From the NCBI GenBank assembly GCA_947626365.1, contig CANQRW010000017.1, forward strand, positions 1-52,904: a DNA stretch of 52,904 nucleotides. The letters run 5' to 3'. The notes beneath the pieces are model-generated. The model did no database searches. It was not told the origin of the DNA and saw nothing but the letters and a program-made list of their open reading frames with translations. Every line of letters begins with the position of its first letter. The stretch's first letter is position 1. Shown here piece by piece: positions 33,606-41,583 of the stretch. The translations under genes were made by a program, and so were the position numbers. The DNA is from an uncultured Lachnospiraceae bacterium (GTDB taxonomy: Bacteria > Bacillota > Clostridia > Lachnospirales > Lachnospiraceae).

Positions 33606-34057
33606 CAGACTATTTGAAAGGCCATCCCGGGAGCCGGATTCTGGAGACCCGGTCTCATCAGGAGACCTATGAGCTTGGCCGTTTCATGGGAGAAAAGGCC
33701 GCGGCCGGCCAGGTCTACTGTCTGGATGGAGATCTGGGCGCAGGAAAGACAGTCTTCGCCCAGGGATTCGCGGCAGGGCTGGGAATCGCGGAACCGGTGA
33801 ACAGCCCGACATTTACGATTATTCAGCAGTATGAAGGGGGCCGCCTGCCTTTTTATCATTTTGACGTGTACCGGATCGGGGACGTGGAGGAGATGGACGA
33901 GGTCGGCTATGAGGATTATTTTTACGGAGACGGCGTATGCCTGATCGAGTGGTCGGAATTGATCCGGGAAATTCTGCCGGAGGAGGCTGTCCGGGTGAAG
34001 ATTGAGAAGAACCTGGATAAGGGATTGGATTATCGGAAGATTTCAATAGAAATGTGA
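33602..34057 (+). CDS. tsaE: tRNA threonylcarbamoyladenosine biosynthesis ATPase TsaE
   Basis: 151 aa from GTG 33602, which overlaps the previous stop and follows GAGAGG 11 bases earlier; a GTG at 33590 is possible. P-loop GDLGAGKTVFAQGFA (about residues 43-57) and the family motif NSPTFTIIQQYEGGRLPFYHFDVYR are present, plus ECIEW-like LIEWSELI. TsaE turns over ATP to keep the TsaB-TsaD complex cycling in making t6A37 on tRNA. Followed ten bases later by tsaB. The first residues (TDYLKGH) come from a local duplication of the end of the gene upstream. Confidence 0.95.
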   Translation: MTDYLKGHPGSRILETRSHQETYELGRFMGEKAAAGQVYCLDGDLGAGKTVFAQGFAAGLGIAEPVNSPTFTIIQQYEGGRLPFYHFDVYRIGDVEEMDEVGYEDYFYGDGVCLIEWSELIREILPEEAVRVKIEKNLDKGLDYRKISIEM

Positions 34058-34067
34058 CGGAGGATTC

Positions 34068-34913
34068 ATGAAAATATTAGGAATCGACAGTTCATCGCTG
34101 ACGGCGTCTGTGGCGGTTGTGACAGATAACGTGCTGACGGCGGAATTTACGGTGAATTATAAGAAGACCCATTCCCAGACGCTTCTGCCTATGCTGGAGC
34201 AGATGATGAATGTTCTGGGCATGGATTTGGGGGAACTGGATGCCATTGCAGCAGCCGCAGGCCCCGGTTCCTTTACCGGTCTCCGCATCGGGGCGGCTAC
34301 AGCCAAAGGGCTGGGACTGGCCCTCGGCAAGCCGCTGGTGGAGGTGCCTACCCTGGAGGCGCTGGCCTGCAACCTGTGGGGCAGCGCGGATCTGGTGTGT
34401 CCCATCATGGATGCCCGGCGGAGTCAGGTGTATACAGGAGTGTACCGGGTGACAGGCCGCAGCGCTTTGGCTGAGGCAGAGTATAAGGTGCCGGCTGAAA
34501 CAGACTGTGGAGCTCCGGCAGAGACAGACTGCGGAGTTCCGGCGGAGACGGCCGGTATCCGCATGCCGGAGATTGTCCTGGACCAGTGCGCCATGGATAT
34601 TCTGGAACTGGTCGGAACGCTGAACAGACTGGGACAGCCGGTTACATTTCTTGGCGACGGCGTGCCGGTGTATGAAAAGCAGATTCGGGAGCATATGGAA
34701 GCGCCGTTTTCCTTTGCGCCGGCCCAGAACAGCTGTCAGCGGGCGTCGTCGGTGGCAGCCCTGGGGCTGGAATATGTGAAGCGGGGCAGAACCGTGACGG
34801 CGGCGGAATTTAACGTGAATTATCTGAGGAAATCCCAGGCGGAACGTGAGAGGGAAGAGCAGATGAAGACGGCTGTGTCCGAGGAGCGGAATGGAGGTAC
34901 AAGGACAGCGTAA
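34068..34913 (+). CDS. tsaB: t6A synthesis protein TsaB
   Basis: 281 aa. ASKHA-fold inactive partner of TsaD: LGIDSSSLTASVAV at the start and AAAAGPGSFTGLRIGAATAKGLG at about 62-84. It forms the scaffold with TsaD and TsaE for threonylcarbamoyl transfer to A37 of ANN-decoding tRNAs. Residues 141-162 contain a Pro/Glu/Thr/Cys-rich insert made of three 8-residue repeats (VPAETDCG), absent from typical TsaB. GGAGG before ATG. Its stop overlaps rimI (TAATG). Confidence 0.93.
   Translation: MKILGIDSSSLTASVAVVTDNVLTAEFTVNYKKTHSQTLLPMLEQMMNVLGMDLGELDAIAAAAGPGSFTGLRIGAATAKGLGLALGKPLVEVPTLEALACNLWGSADLVCPIMDARRSQVYTGVYRVTGRSALAEAEYKVPAETDCGAPAETDCGVPAETAGIRMPEIVLDQCAMDILELVGTLNRLGQPVTFLGDGVPVYEKQIREHMEAPFSFAPAQNSCQRASSVAALGLEYVKRGRTVTAAEFNVNYLRKSQAEREREEQMKTAVSEERNGGTRTA
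34488..34553 (+). repeat. 24-bp in-frame tandem repeat in tsaB
   Basis: Units at 34488-34511, 34512-34535 and a partial at 34536-34553 encode VPAETDCG, APAETDCG and VPAETA. The third-position differences show they are not brand new. Confidence 0.8.
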
Positions 34914-35389
34914 TGAAAGATTCAGATCGGAAGGATTCAGTCCCGGAAACCGTATCCATCCGTCCCATGACGGCCGCCGACCTGGAATCTGTATGGCAGC
35001 TGGAAAGGCAGTGCTTTTCCGACCCTTGGTCCATGAAACTGCTGGAAGAGGGATTAAAGGGACCGTATGACCGCTTTTTTGCGGCAGAGTCCGATGGTCA
35101 GATCTGCGGTTACGCGAATCTGAGAATCATTGCCGGGGAAGGCGAGATTGAGCGTATTGCCGTGGACAGCCGGTTCCGCAGGCAGGGCGTCGGCAGGGAA
35201 CTGATGGAGAAGATGGAAGAAGCTGCCAGCCTGGAAGGGGTGGGGGATATTACCCTGGAGGTTCGCGAGAGCAACACGGCGGCCCGGAAACTGTATGAAT
35301 CCTTTGGATTTGCGGAGGAAGGACGGAGAAAAGAGTATTATCGGAATCCCACGGAGGATGGAGTCATCATGTGGCGGCGGAAAGCATGA
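34913..35389 (+). CDS. rimI: Ribosomal protein bS18-alanine N-acetyltransferase
   Basis: 158 aa. GNAT fold: acetyl-CoA loop RRQGVGRE (about residues 83-90, the R/Q-x-x-G-x-G/A motif), LEVRESNTAARKLYESFGF near the C-terminus, typical for RimI. It acetylates the N-terminus of S18 and sits in the tsaE-tsaB-rimI arrangement common in Firmicutes. ATG overlaps the TsaB stop by one base. The first ~15 residues are charged and variable. The operon ends in a terminator (35434-35467). Confidence 0.9.
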   Translation: MKDSDRKDSVPETVSIRPMTAADLESVWQLERQCFSDPWSMKLLEEGLKGPYDRFFAAESDGQICGYANLRIIAGEGEIERIAVDSRFRRQGVGRELMEKMEEAASLEGVGDITLEVRESNTAARKLYESFGFAEEGRRKEYYRNPTEDGVIMWRRKA

Positions 35390-35433
35390 AACATTTACCA
35401 CTTAAAATTCGACAGGAAACGATTTATAATGTA

Positions 35434-35467
35434 AGGGTATCTGTGAGAGACAGGTATCCTTTTCTTT
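35434..35467 (+). terminator. Terminator of the tsaE-tsaB-rimI operon
   Basis: AGGGTATCTGT (35434-35444) pairs with ACAGGTATCCT (35450-35460) including two wobbles, 5 nt loop, followed by TTTTCTTTA. A TATAAT at 35425-35430 just before it and a Spo0A-box core (35408-35414, minus strand) may be incidental. Confidence 0.7.
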
Positions 35468-35607
35468 ATGGCGCGGGCGGAATATGAGGTTTGAGCGGCC
35501 AAGTCCGGCCGCAGCGCGGCGGCTTTGTCGGCCCGTGTCGCGGCATATTAAAGGAAAAGAGGAAATCTGTCTGCGGGAAACAAGGATAAAAGAAAGGTGA
35601 GAGTAAG

Positions 35608-35850
35608 ATGAGGAAGTACACACGCAATGGGGATTTGGAGACGGTAATCTGCAACGGCTGCGGCAAAAAGCTGATTGTAAAGGATGGGATCCTTCGGGAG
35701 GGAGTCCTTCGCCTGGACCACGCCTGGGATTTTTTCTCGGAGAAGGATGGAGAGGTTCACCATATGGATCTGTGCGAGGACTGTTATGATCAGATTGTCC
35801 GCAATCTGCGGATTCCTGTGGAAATCGAGGAAAGCACGGAGCTTCTGTGA
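35608..35850 (+). CDS. Small hypothetical protein with zinc-ribbon-like cysteines
   Basis: 80 aa. Cysteines at residues 12 and 15 (CNGC) and 54 and 57 (CEDC) form a widely split C-x2-C pair that could hold one zinc. An acidic end (IPVEIEESTEL) closes the protein. No family name recognised. It has its own AGAAAGGTGAGAG ribosome binding site and follows the operon terminator, so it is transcribed separately. Two hundred bases upstream are free of genes. It is soluble, with no membrane segment. Confidence 0.7.
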   Translation: MRKYTRNGDLETVICNGCGKKLIVKDGILREGVLRLDHAWDFFSEKDGEVHHMDLCEDCYDQIVRNLRIPVEIEESTELL

Positions 35851-35915
35851 TAGGAATTGTAATAAAAAGCATATTTTTAGTAAGATAAAATAGTGTTCCC
35901 GCCGGAAGTTCCGTG

Positions 35916-36761
35916 TTAAGATAGAGACAGGTTCGAAGAGGAAAACTGTTTGCGGTACTGAAGAGGCGTAAGCTGTTCCCGATCCCTGAAAATCTTGATG
36001 AAATTGTTGACATTGATGTAGCCCACTCTGCAGGCGATCTCCTCAATCGGAAGGTCGGTAGCGGCAAGCAGTTTTTTGGCCTCCGTGACACGAAAGAGGA
36101 GCAGGTATTCTTTGAATGTAATGCCGGTGACATCTTTGAAAGCCAGAGACAGGGCGTGACTGCTGATAAAAGCAGCCTCGGCGGTTTCCTGAATCGTGAG
36201 TTTTCGGTTAAAGTGTTCGCTGATATAGTGCTGGGCGCTCAGCACGGACGAGGCGATTCCGCCAGGCGTCCGGATAGGAAAGCATTCCGGATGAGCCCGA
36301 TACAGGCTGATCAGAATTGCTGTGACCAGTCCGGTGCTGCGGGCAGTAAAGAACTGCTTCTGTGCCTGATATTCCTGCTCCAGCGCTGCGAAACAGGGAA
36401 GCAGAGTCTCATAAACGGAATCCTCCAGGGTGATTACGTGGCAGAAGTCCAGGGGATGCTGGATAAAGATGGAGATCAGCTCGGGCTCCTTTATTCCGGA
36501 CATGATCAGTTCGCTGGATATGGAAGTGACGTATCTGGTGTAGGGAATTTCGTCAATGATGAAGCGGTGGGCTTCCAGGCGGCTGATGAAGATCAGGGAT
36601 CCGGCCGTCAGGGCATAGGTCTTCTGATTGATGATCAGCCGGGCCCTGCCGCCGGTGACGAGAATCATCTGATACTCGAAGTGAGCGGTAGGAGAGACAT
36701 GAGCGGACTCCGCGGTGCCGGAGAAAAAACAGCTGATGGCAGGAATATGAGTGCAGAGCAT
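35916..36761 (-). CDS. AraC family transcriptional regulator
   Basis: 281 aa from ATG 36761, placed by AAGGAG seven bases before; an ATG five codons earlier sits in front of that site. The N-terminal cupin-like ligand domain (about 20-130) is followed by two AraC helix-turn-helix motifs at about 185-280 (LTIQETAEAAFISSHALSLAFKD and IEEIACRVGYINVNNFIKIFRD). It is divergent from the OYE-family gene across 136 bases and probably controls it. A partial dyad CCGGGTAT/ATACCGG (36833-36867) in that gap is a candidate operator. The ligand domain is not of a named class, so the inducer is unknown. Confidence 0.9.
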   Translation of the reverse strand: MLCTHIPAISCFFSGTAESAHVSPTAHFEYQMILVTGGRARLIINQKTYALTAGSLIFISRLEAHRFIIDEIPYTRYVTSISSELIMSGIKEPELISIFIQHPLDFCHVITLEDSVYETLLPCFAALEQEYQAQKQFFTARSTGLVTAILISLYRAHPECFPIRTPGGIASSVLSAQHYISEHFNRKLTIQETAEAAFISSHALSLAFKDVTGITFKEYLLLFRVTEAKKLLAATDLPIEEIACRVGYINVNNFIKIFRDREQLTPLQYRKQFSSSNLSLS

Positions 36762-36897
36762 AGCTTCTCCTTTCATGTAAGAGGCAGGTAAAAAATGCCG
36801 CCATTTTCCTCATGAGAACGTAAGATCAATGACCGGGTATCTGTATTATATACAAAATAAATACCGGAGTCAAATCATAAAGAAAGGCGGGAACACT

Positions 36898-38262
36898 ATG
36901 GTACATGAGAAATTCCATTACAGGAGCGTGGAGGCAATTCAGGCGAAAGCCGCGGAGCTGGGCGTACACATTCCTTTTGGAAAGGATACGTCGGTATTGA
37001 CGCAGCCGCTGAAGGTGGGAAATGTAACGCTGGCGAACCGGATGGGCATTGCGCCCATGGAGGGAGCCGATTCCCTTCCGGACGGTTCCCCGTCGGAGCT
37101 GACTACCCGGCGGTATGTGAGGGAGGCCGTAGGGGAGAGCGCGGTCATCTGGTTTGAGGCCATCGCCATCGTCCCGGAGGGGCGGTCCAGCGCTCATCAG
37201 CTGATGCTGACAGAGGAAAATCTGGAAGCGTACAAAGCATTTACGGCGGCCGTTAAAGAGGCCGGGAGAAAGGCCAATGGATTTGAGCCCTATCTGATCA
37301 TGCAGGCCAATCACAGCGGGAGATATTCCAATCCAGGCGGAAAGCCGGCGCCCATGATAGCGTACCGCCATCCGGAATATGAAAAGCTGCGTCCGGCTGA
37401 TGATTCCTGCATTGTCAGCGATGATTATCTGAAGTCGCTGGAAGAAAAGTTTGGACAGGCGGCCCGTCTGGCCAGGGAAGCGGGATTTGACGCCATCGAT
37501 ATTAAGTCCTGCCACGGATATCTCCTGGCGGAACTGTCATCCGCGTATAACCGGCCGGGACTTTACGGCGGAAGCTACGAGAATCGGACCCGCCTTCTGA
37601 AAAATGGAATTCTTGCGGCAAAAGCATGGGAGAACGATACATTTCAGGTGACTGCCCGAATCGGAATTTTCGACGGTTACGCCTGGCCTTACGGTTTCGG
37701 CGTAAACAGCGGGACGCCCTTTGAAGCCGGCAGGTTCGGCGCCAGGGGCGAGGGAGCGGAGCCGGATCTGACGGAGCCGGTACGGCTGATCGGTGAACTT
37801 CATGACCGGTATGGCCTCGGCATGGTGAACCTGACCATGGGAAATCCCTATGTGACCACCCATGTAACCAGGCCCTTTGACGGCGGGAAATATGTGCCGG
37901 AGGAGCATCCGCTGTATGGAATTGCCCGGATGATCAATGGAATCGGACAGGTGAAAAGGGCGGTGCCGGATATGGTGATTTCAGCTTCCGGACCTTCCTA
38001 TCTGCGCCAGTATTCCGATCTTTTTTCGGTGGGAGCCATTGAGGAAGGACTTTGCGACGCCATGCTGTTCGGACGGATGTCCTTTGCGGATCCGGACTTT
38101 GCGAAACAGATTATCGAGGAAGGCCGCATCGATCCGAAGAAAACCTGCGTCGCCTGCGGCAAGTGCGGCGATCTGATCCGGGCAGGGAAACCCACCGGCT
38201 GTGTGGTTCGGGACTCACAAAACTACCTGAAATATTATAAAGAATATTTGGCTGAAATTTAA
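36898..38262 (+). CDS. Old yellow enzyme-family oxidoreductase with Cys4 motif
   Basis: 454 aa from ATG 36898 (AAAGGCGGG upstream). FMN-binding TIM barrel of the NADH:flavin oxidoreductase/OYE family: LTQPLKVGNVTLANRMGIAPM, QANHSGRYSNPGG, DIKSCHGYLLAELSSAYNRPGLYGGSYENRTRLL. Near the C-terminus C417-x2-C420-x2-C423-x11-C435 resembles the 4Fe-4S site of 2,4-dienoyl-CoA reductase-type members, but the FAD/NAD(P)H domains of those ~650-residue enzymes are missing. It probably reduces a C=C bond, fed by electrons from another protein. It stands at the head of the accessory block and diverges from an AraC regulator. Terminator follows at 38300. Confidence 0.88.
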   Translation: MVHEKFHYRSVEAIQAKAAELGVHIPFGKDTSVLTQPLKVGNVTLANRMGIAPMEGADSLPDGSPSELTTRRYVREAVGESAVIWFEAIAIVPEGRSSAHQLMLTEENLEAYKAFTAAVKEAGRKANGFEPYLIMQANHSGRYSNPGGKPAPMIAYRHPEYEKLRPADDSCIVSDDYLKSLEEKFGQAARLAREAGFDAIDIKSCHGYLLAELSSAYNRPGLYGGSYENRTRLLKNGILAAKAWENDTFQVTARIGIFDGYAWPYGFGVNSGTPFEAGRFGARGEGAEPDLTEPVRLIGELHDRYGLGMVNLTMGNPYVTTHVTRPFDGGKYVPEEHPLYGIARMINGIGQVKRAVPDMVISASGPSYLRQYSDLFSVGAIEEGLCDAMLFGRMSFADPDFAKQIIEEGRIDPKKTCVACGKCGDLIRAGKPTGCVVRDSQNYLKYYKEYLAEI

Positions 38263-38299
38263 ATGCAAAAAATGCATACTGATGAAATCGGATAAAGAG

Positions 38300-38327
38300 C
38301 GGGGCCGCGGCATAGGCCCCGTTTTTT
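38300..38327 (+). terminator. Terminator of the OYE-family gene
   Basis: CGGGGCC (38300-38306) pairs with GGCCCCG (38315-38321), 8 nt loop, followed by TTTTTT. Confidence 0.9.
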
Positions 38328-38451
38328 GTCGCATCGTTTGGATGCCGGACGTTAAAATACAGCGTTTTTCCGCGGCCGTCCCCACTACGGCTATAAAATA
38401 TACATTTCTTGCTATTGGATATAAGATTGTTGTCAATAAACCCGTGTTTTA

Positions 38452-38480
38452 TTTACAAATAAAAATCAAGTAAATATAAT
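38452..38480 (+). promoter_or_regulatory. Promoter of the TAXI-TRAP operon
   Basis: TTTACA (38452-38457), 17 bp spacer, TATAAT (38475-38480). Inverted arms CGTGTTTT (38443-38450) and AAAACACG (38482-38489) flank it and could form an operator. Confidence 0.75.
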
Positions 38481-38537
38481 AAAAACACGATAAAGAGAGA
38501 AGACGCTCTCAATAAAAAGAAAGGTGAGGAAAATACT

Positions 38538-39623
38538 ATGAAAAAGACGATGGCGATGCTTTGTATGGCAGCATTGGCGGTTTCGATGACCGCTTGTGGT
38601 TCAAGCAGCAGTTCTCAGAGCGGACAGACGACGACGGAGGCAGGGACGACAGACGCAGGGACGACAGCCGCAGAGACGCCGGCAGCAGAGACAGCCTCTG
38701 CGGAAGCAGGAGCAGCGGAAGCTCCGGCGACCGATGTGGAACTGCCTAAATTTGTGACAGTGGGGACCGGAGCGACCGGCGCGGCGTTTTATCCCATTGG
38801 CGTTTCCATGGCGGAGATTCTGACCAATAACCTGGGAGTGGAGGCTTCCGCACAGGTAACAGGAGGCGCTTTGGAAAATCTGCAGCTGGTGCAGGAGGGA
38901 ACCATCGACATGGGAATCACCATGGGCAACTCCGCGCAGGAGGCGTATGAAGGGACAGGAGATTATGAAGGGACTCCCTATGAGAATGTAAACGCCCTGT
39001 TCGGAGGTCTGTCCAAGGGATACTTCCAGGTGGTAGTTCTGGACGACAGCCCCATTCAGACGATGAACGATCTGGTAGGCAAAAAGGTCTGCATGGGCCC
39101 GGCAGGAAACGGAGCCATCAGTGTGGCTCAGACTATCTGGAATGCCTGCGGTTTCTCCATTGAGGACGTAAATGCTACTTATCTTTCCTATGACGATGGA
39201 ATCAGTCAGCTGACCGACGGCAACTGTGATGCCGTAGTGGTGCAGGCAGCGGCCCCTTCCTCCGCTATTCAGGAACTGGCGGCTTCCGGCAAGGCATATC
39301 GCCTGATTCCGGTTGACGAAGCTGTGGCCCAGACTTTGTGTGACGAGTACGCCTATTTTGGTTACGGAACCCTGGCAGCCTCCATGTACGACAATAATCC
39401 TTCTGATACCGATACCATGTATATTACTAATATGGTGATCGTACGTGCCGATCTGCCTGAAGATGTAGTTTATGAGATGACAAAAGCCCTCTTTGAGAAC
39501 GTGGATACCATCAAAAATTCTCACCCGGCGGCTGCCGGAGTTTCTCTGGAAGGCGCAGTGAGAACATCCATCCCCCTGCATCCGGGCGCGGATCGGTACT
39601 TCACGGAAGTGGGAGCGAAATAA
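38538..39623 (+). CDS. TAXI-type TRAP transporter solute-binding lipoprotein
   Basis: 361 aa. A lipoprotein signal peptide with the lipobox MTAC and lipidated C20 is followed by a Ser/Thr/Ala/Glu-rich linker to about residue 68, then the TAXI domain (VTVGTGATGAAFYPIGVSMAEIL and EGTIDMGITMGNSAQEAYEG). TAXI proteins bind carboxylates such as glutamate or other organic acids outside the cell. AAAGGTGAGG precedes the ATG. Its permease follows after 82 bases that contain a small hairpin (CCGCC/GGCGG, 39628-39642), which may limit permease expression. Substrate cannot be read from sequence. Confidence 0.92.
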   Translation: MKKTMAMLCMAALAVSMTACGSSSSSQSGQTTTEAGTTDAGTTAAETPAAETASAEAGAAEAPATDVELPKFVTVGTGATGAAFYPIGVSMAEILTNNLGVEASAQVTGGALENLQLVQEGTIDMGITMGNSAQEAYEGTGDYEGTPYENVNALFGGLSKGYFQVVVLDDSPIQTMNDLVGKKVCMGPAGNGAISVAQTIWNACGFSIEDVNATYLSYDDGISQLTDGNCDAVVVQAAAPSSAIQELAASGKAYRLIPVDEAVAQTLCDEYAYFGYGTLAASMYDNNPSDTDTMYITNMVIVRADLPEDVVYEMTKALFENVDTIKNSHPAAAGVSLEGAVRTSIPLHPGADRYFTEVGAK

Positions 39624-39705
39624 GTATCCGCCCGCAAGGCGGGGCAGATCAATGATACAGGCGTATGAAAGGAATACAGCGAAGCTGTGAGGAAGGGAGA
39701 GGCAT

Positions 39706-41583
39706 ATGAAAGAACTGGATGATAAGATTCGTGTGAATCTGTGCAGGGCGCTTTATATTATAACGGCGCTGATCTATCTCTATACAGCCGGTTTCGGCTC
39801 TTTCTCGGAAATGACCCAGAGAGCTCTGCTGGTAACCATCTGCGGATTCACCATCTTTTTGCGGAAGCCGCTGAAATGGAAAAAGGAGCAGACGGCCTTT
39901 ACCCGCATTTTGGACTGGGCGCTGGCGCTGGGTTTTACGGCGGCGGGAATCTACATTATGGCAATCTGGAGCGACCGGATCAGCAAGGTGGGAGCGGTTC
40001 CCATGCCGGACGTGATCATGGCGACGGTTATGATCGTACTGCTGCTGATCGCTACCTATAAAGCCACGGGCTGGCCGCTGGTGATTACCTGCATCGTGTT
40101 TCTAATCTACACGGCGGCAGGACCATATCTTCCGTCCATTCTTGCCCACAGAGGGGAAACCTGGGCCAGGACAGCCAACTTCATGTATGTTTCCACAGGA
40201 AGCATATTCGGCGTGCCGGCAGGAATTGCCGCCACCTACATTATCAGCTTTGTGATCTTCGGCTCTTTCCTGGAACGGTTCGGCGCGGGCCAGTGGTTTG
40301 TGGACCTGGCTTACGCGGGAACCGGAAGATTCCGCGGCGGTCCGGCCAAGACGAGCATTGCCTCCAGCGCCCTTATGGGTATGATCTCCGGTTCGCCGGC
40401 GGCTAATGTGGTGACGACAGGCGCATTTACCATTCCCCTGATGAAGAGGACCGGATATAAGGACTATGAAGCGGGAGCCGTGGAGGCTGTGGCCTCTACA
40501 GGAGGCATGTTTACGCCTCCCATCATGGGAGCGGCGGCCTTTATGATGGCGGAGTTTCTGGGAATCCCCTACATAGAAGTGGCAAAAGCCGCCATTGTTC
40601 CGGCCTGCCTGTACTATCTGTCCCTGATGCTGGTGGTGGATTCCATCGCGGTGAAAAACGGACTGGTCGGCCTGCCCAAGGACCAGCTTCCCAGTGTGAA
40701 GAAAATCATGCTGGAGAGAGGACAGCTGGGACTGCCCATCATATTCGTGATCGCGGTGATCCTGATGGGATGGAGTCCCATGAAATCAGCGTTTTACGGA
40801 ACCATTGCCGTTCTGCTGGTGGCCTTTGTCAAGAAAGAGACCCGGCCTACCCTGTCCTCCTTCCTAGATGCGCTGGAAAGCGGAGTCAAGGGTGTATCCA
40901 ACATCGTGATCTCCTGCGCGGCGGCGGGAATCATCGTGGGCGTCATCAGTATGACCGGTCTGGCCACCAAGCTCAGCTATACCCTGGTCAGCATTTCCGG
41001 AGGCAATATCTTTATAGCTGCCGTTCTGACCGCGCTGATCACCATTGTACTGGGCTGCGGCATGCCTCCCACACCTACGTATGTCATTTTGGCTACGGTG
41101 CTGGTAAGGCCCTTGACGGAAATGGGAGCGACAGCCCTGTCTGCCCATATGTTTATCTTCCTCTTTGCGTGTATCGGCGCCCTGACGCCTCCCGTGGCGA
41201 TCACCGCCTACACGGCCGCGGCCATAGCCAAGTCCGATCCCAATAAAACCGGCTTTAGGGCGTTCCGCATGGGACTGGTGGCGTATATCATCCCCTTTAT
41301 CTTCCTGCTGAGTCCGGCTATCCTGCTGATGGGCGGCGCGGCGGAAGTGGTGATAGCGGTTCTGACAGCGACTCTTGGGATTTTCTGTCTGACTGCGGCG
41401 GTAGAGGGATATATGTTCCGCTGCTGGGGGAGTGTGACGAGAATTCTCATGATGGCGGCAGCCCTTCTGATGCTGATACCGGGAACTTTTACTGATGCGG
41501 CAGGTGTCGTCTGCGCCGTCCTGGCATTCCTTTTAGAAAAACTGATTTTCAAGACAAGCCTGGGAGGTGCCGCTCATGCCTAG
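39706..41583 (+). CDS. TRAP transporter fused permease (4TM/12TM)
   Basis: 625 aa. Four N-terminal DctQ-type helices (about 15-165) are fused to a DctM-type domain of about 12 helices (about 165-620), the normal layout for TAXI partners. Conserved stretches include GAGQWFVDLAYAGTGRFRGGPAKTSIASSALMGMISGSP, MFTPPIMGAAAFMM and GCGMPPTPTYVILATV. It imports the ligand of the binding protein with Na+ or H+. GAAGGGAGAGG precedes ATG. Its last codons overlap the next gene by eight bases, so transporter and amidohydrolase are coupled. Confidence 0.93.
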   Translation: MKELDDKIRVNLCRALYIITALIYLYTAGFGSFSEMTQRALLVTICGFTIFLRKPLKWKKEQTAFTRILDWALALGFTAAGIYIMAIWSDRISKVGAVPMPDVIMATVMIVLLLIATYKATGWPLVITCIVFLIYTAAGPYLPSILAHRGETWARTANFMYVSTGSIFGVPAGIAATYIISFVIFGSFLERFGAGQWFVDLAYAGTGRFRGGPAKTSIASSALMGMISGSPAANVVTTGAFTIPLMKRTGYKDYEAGAVEAVASTGGMFTPPIMGAAAFMMAEFLGIPYIEVAKAAIVPACLYYLSLMLVVDSIAVKNGLVGLPKDQLPSVKKIMLERGQLGLPIIFVIAVILMGWSPMKSAFYGTIAVLLVAFVKKETRPTLSSFLDALESGVKGVSNIVISCAAAGIIVGVISMTGLATKLSYTLVSISGGNIFIAAVLTALITIVLGCGMPPTPTYVILATVLVRPLTEMGATALSAHMFIFLFACIGALTPPVAITAYTAAAIAKSDPNKTGFRAFRMGLVAYIIPFIFLLSPAILLMGGAAEVVIAVLTATLGIFCLTAAVEGYMFRCWGSVTRILMMAAALLMLIPGTFTDAAGVVCAVLAFLLEKLIFKTSLGGAAHA

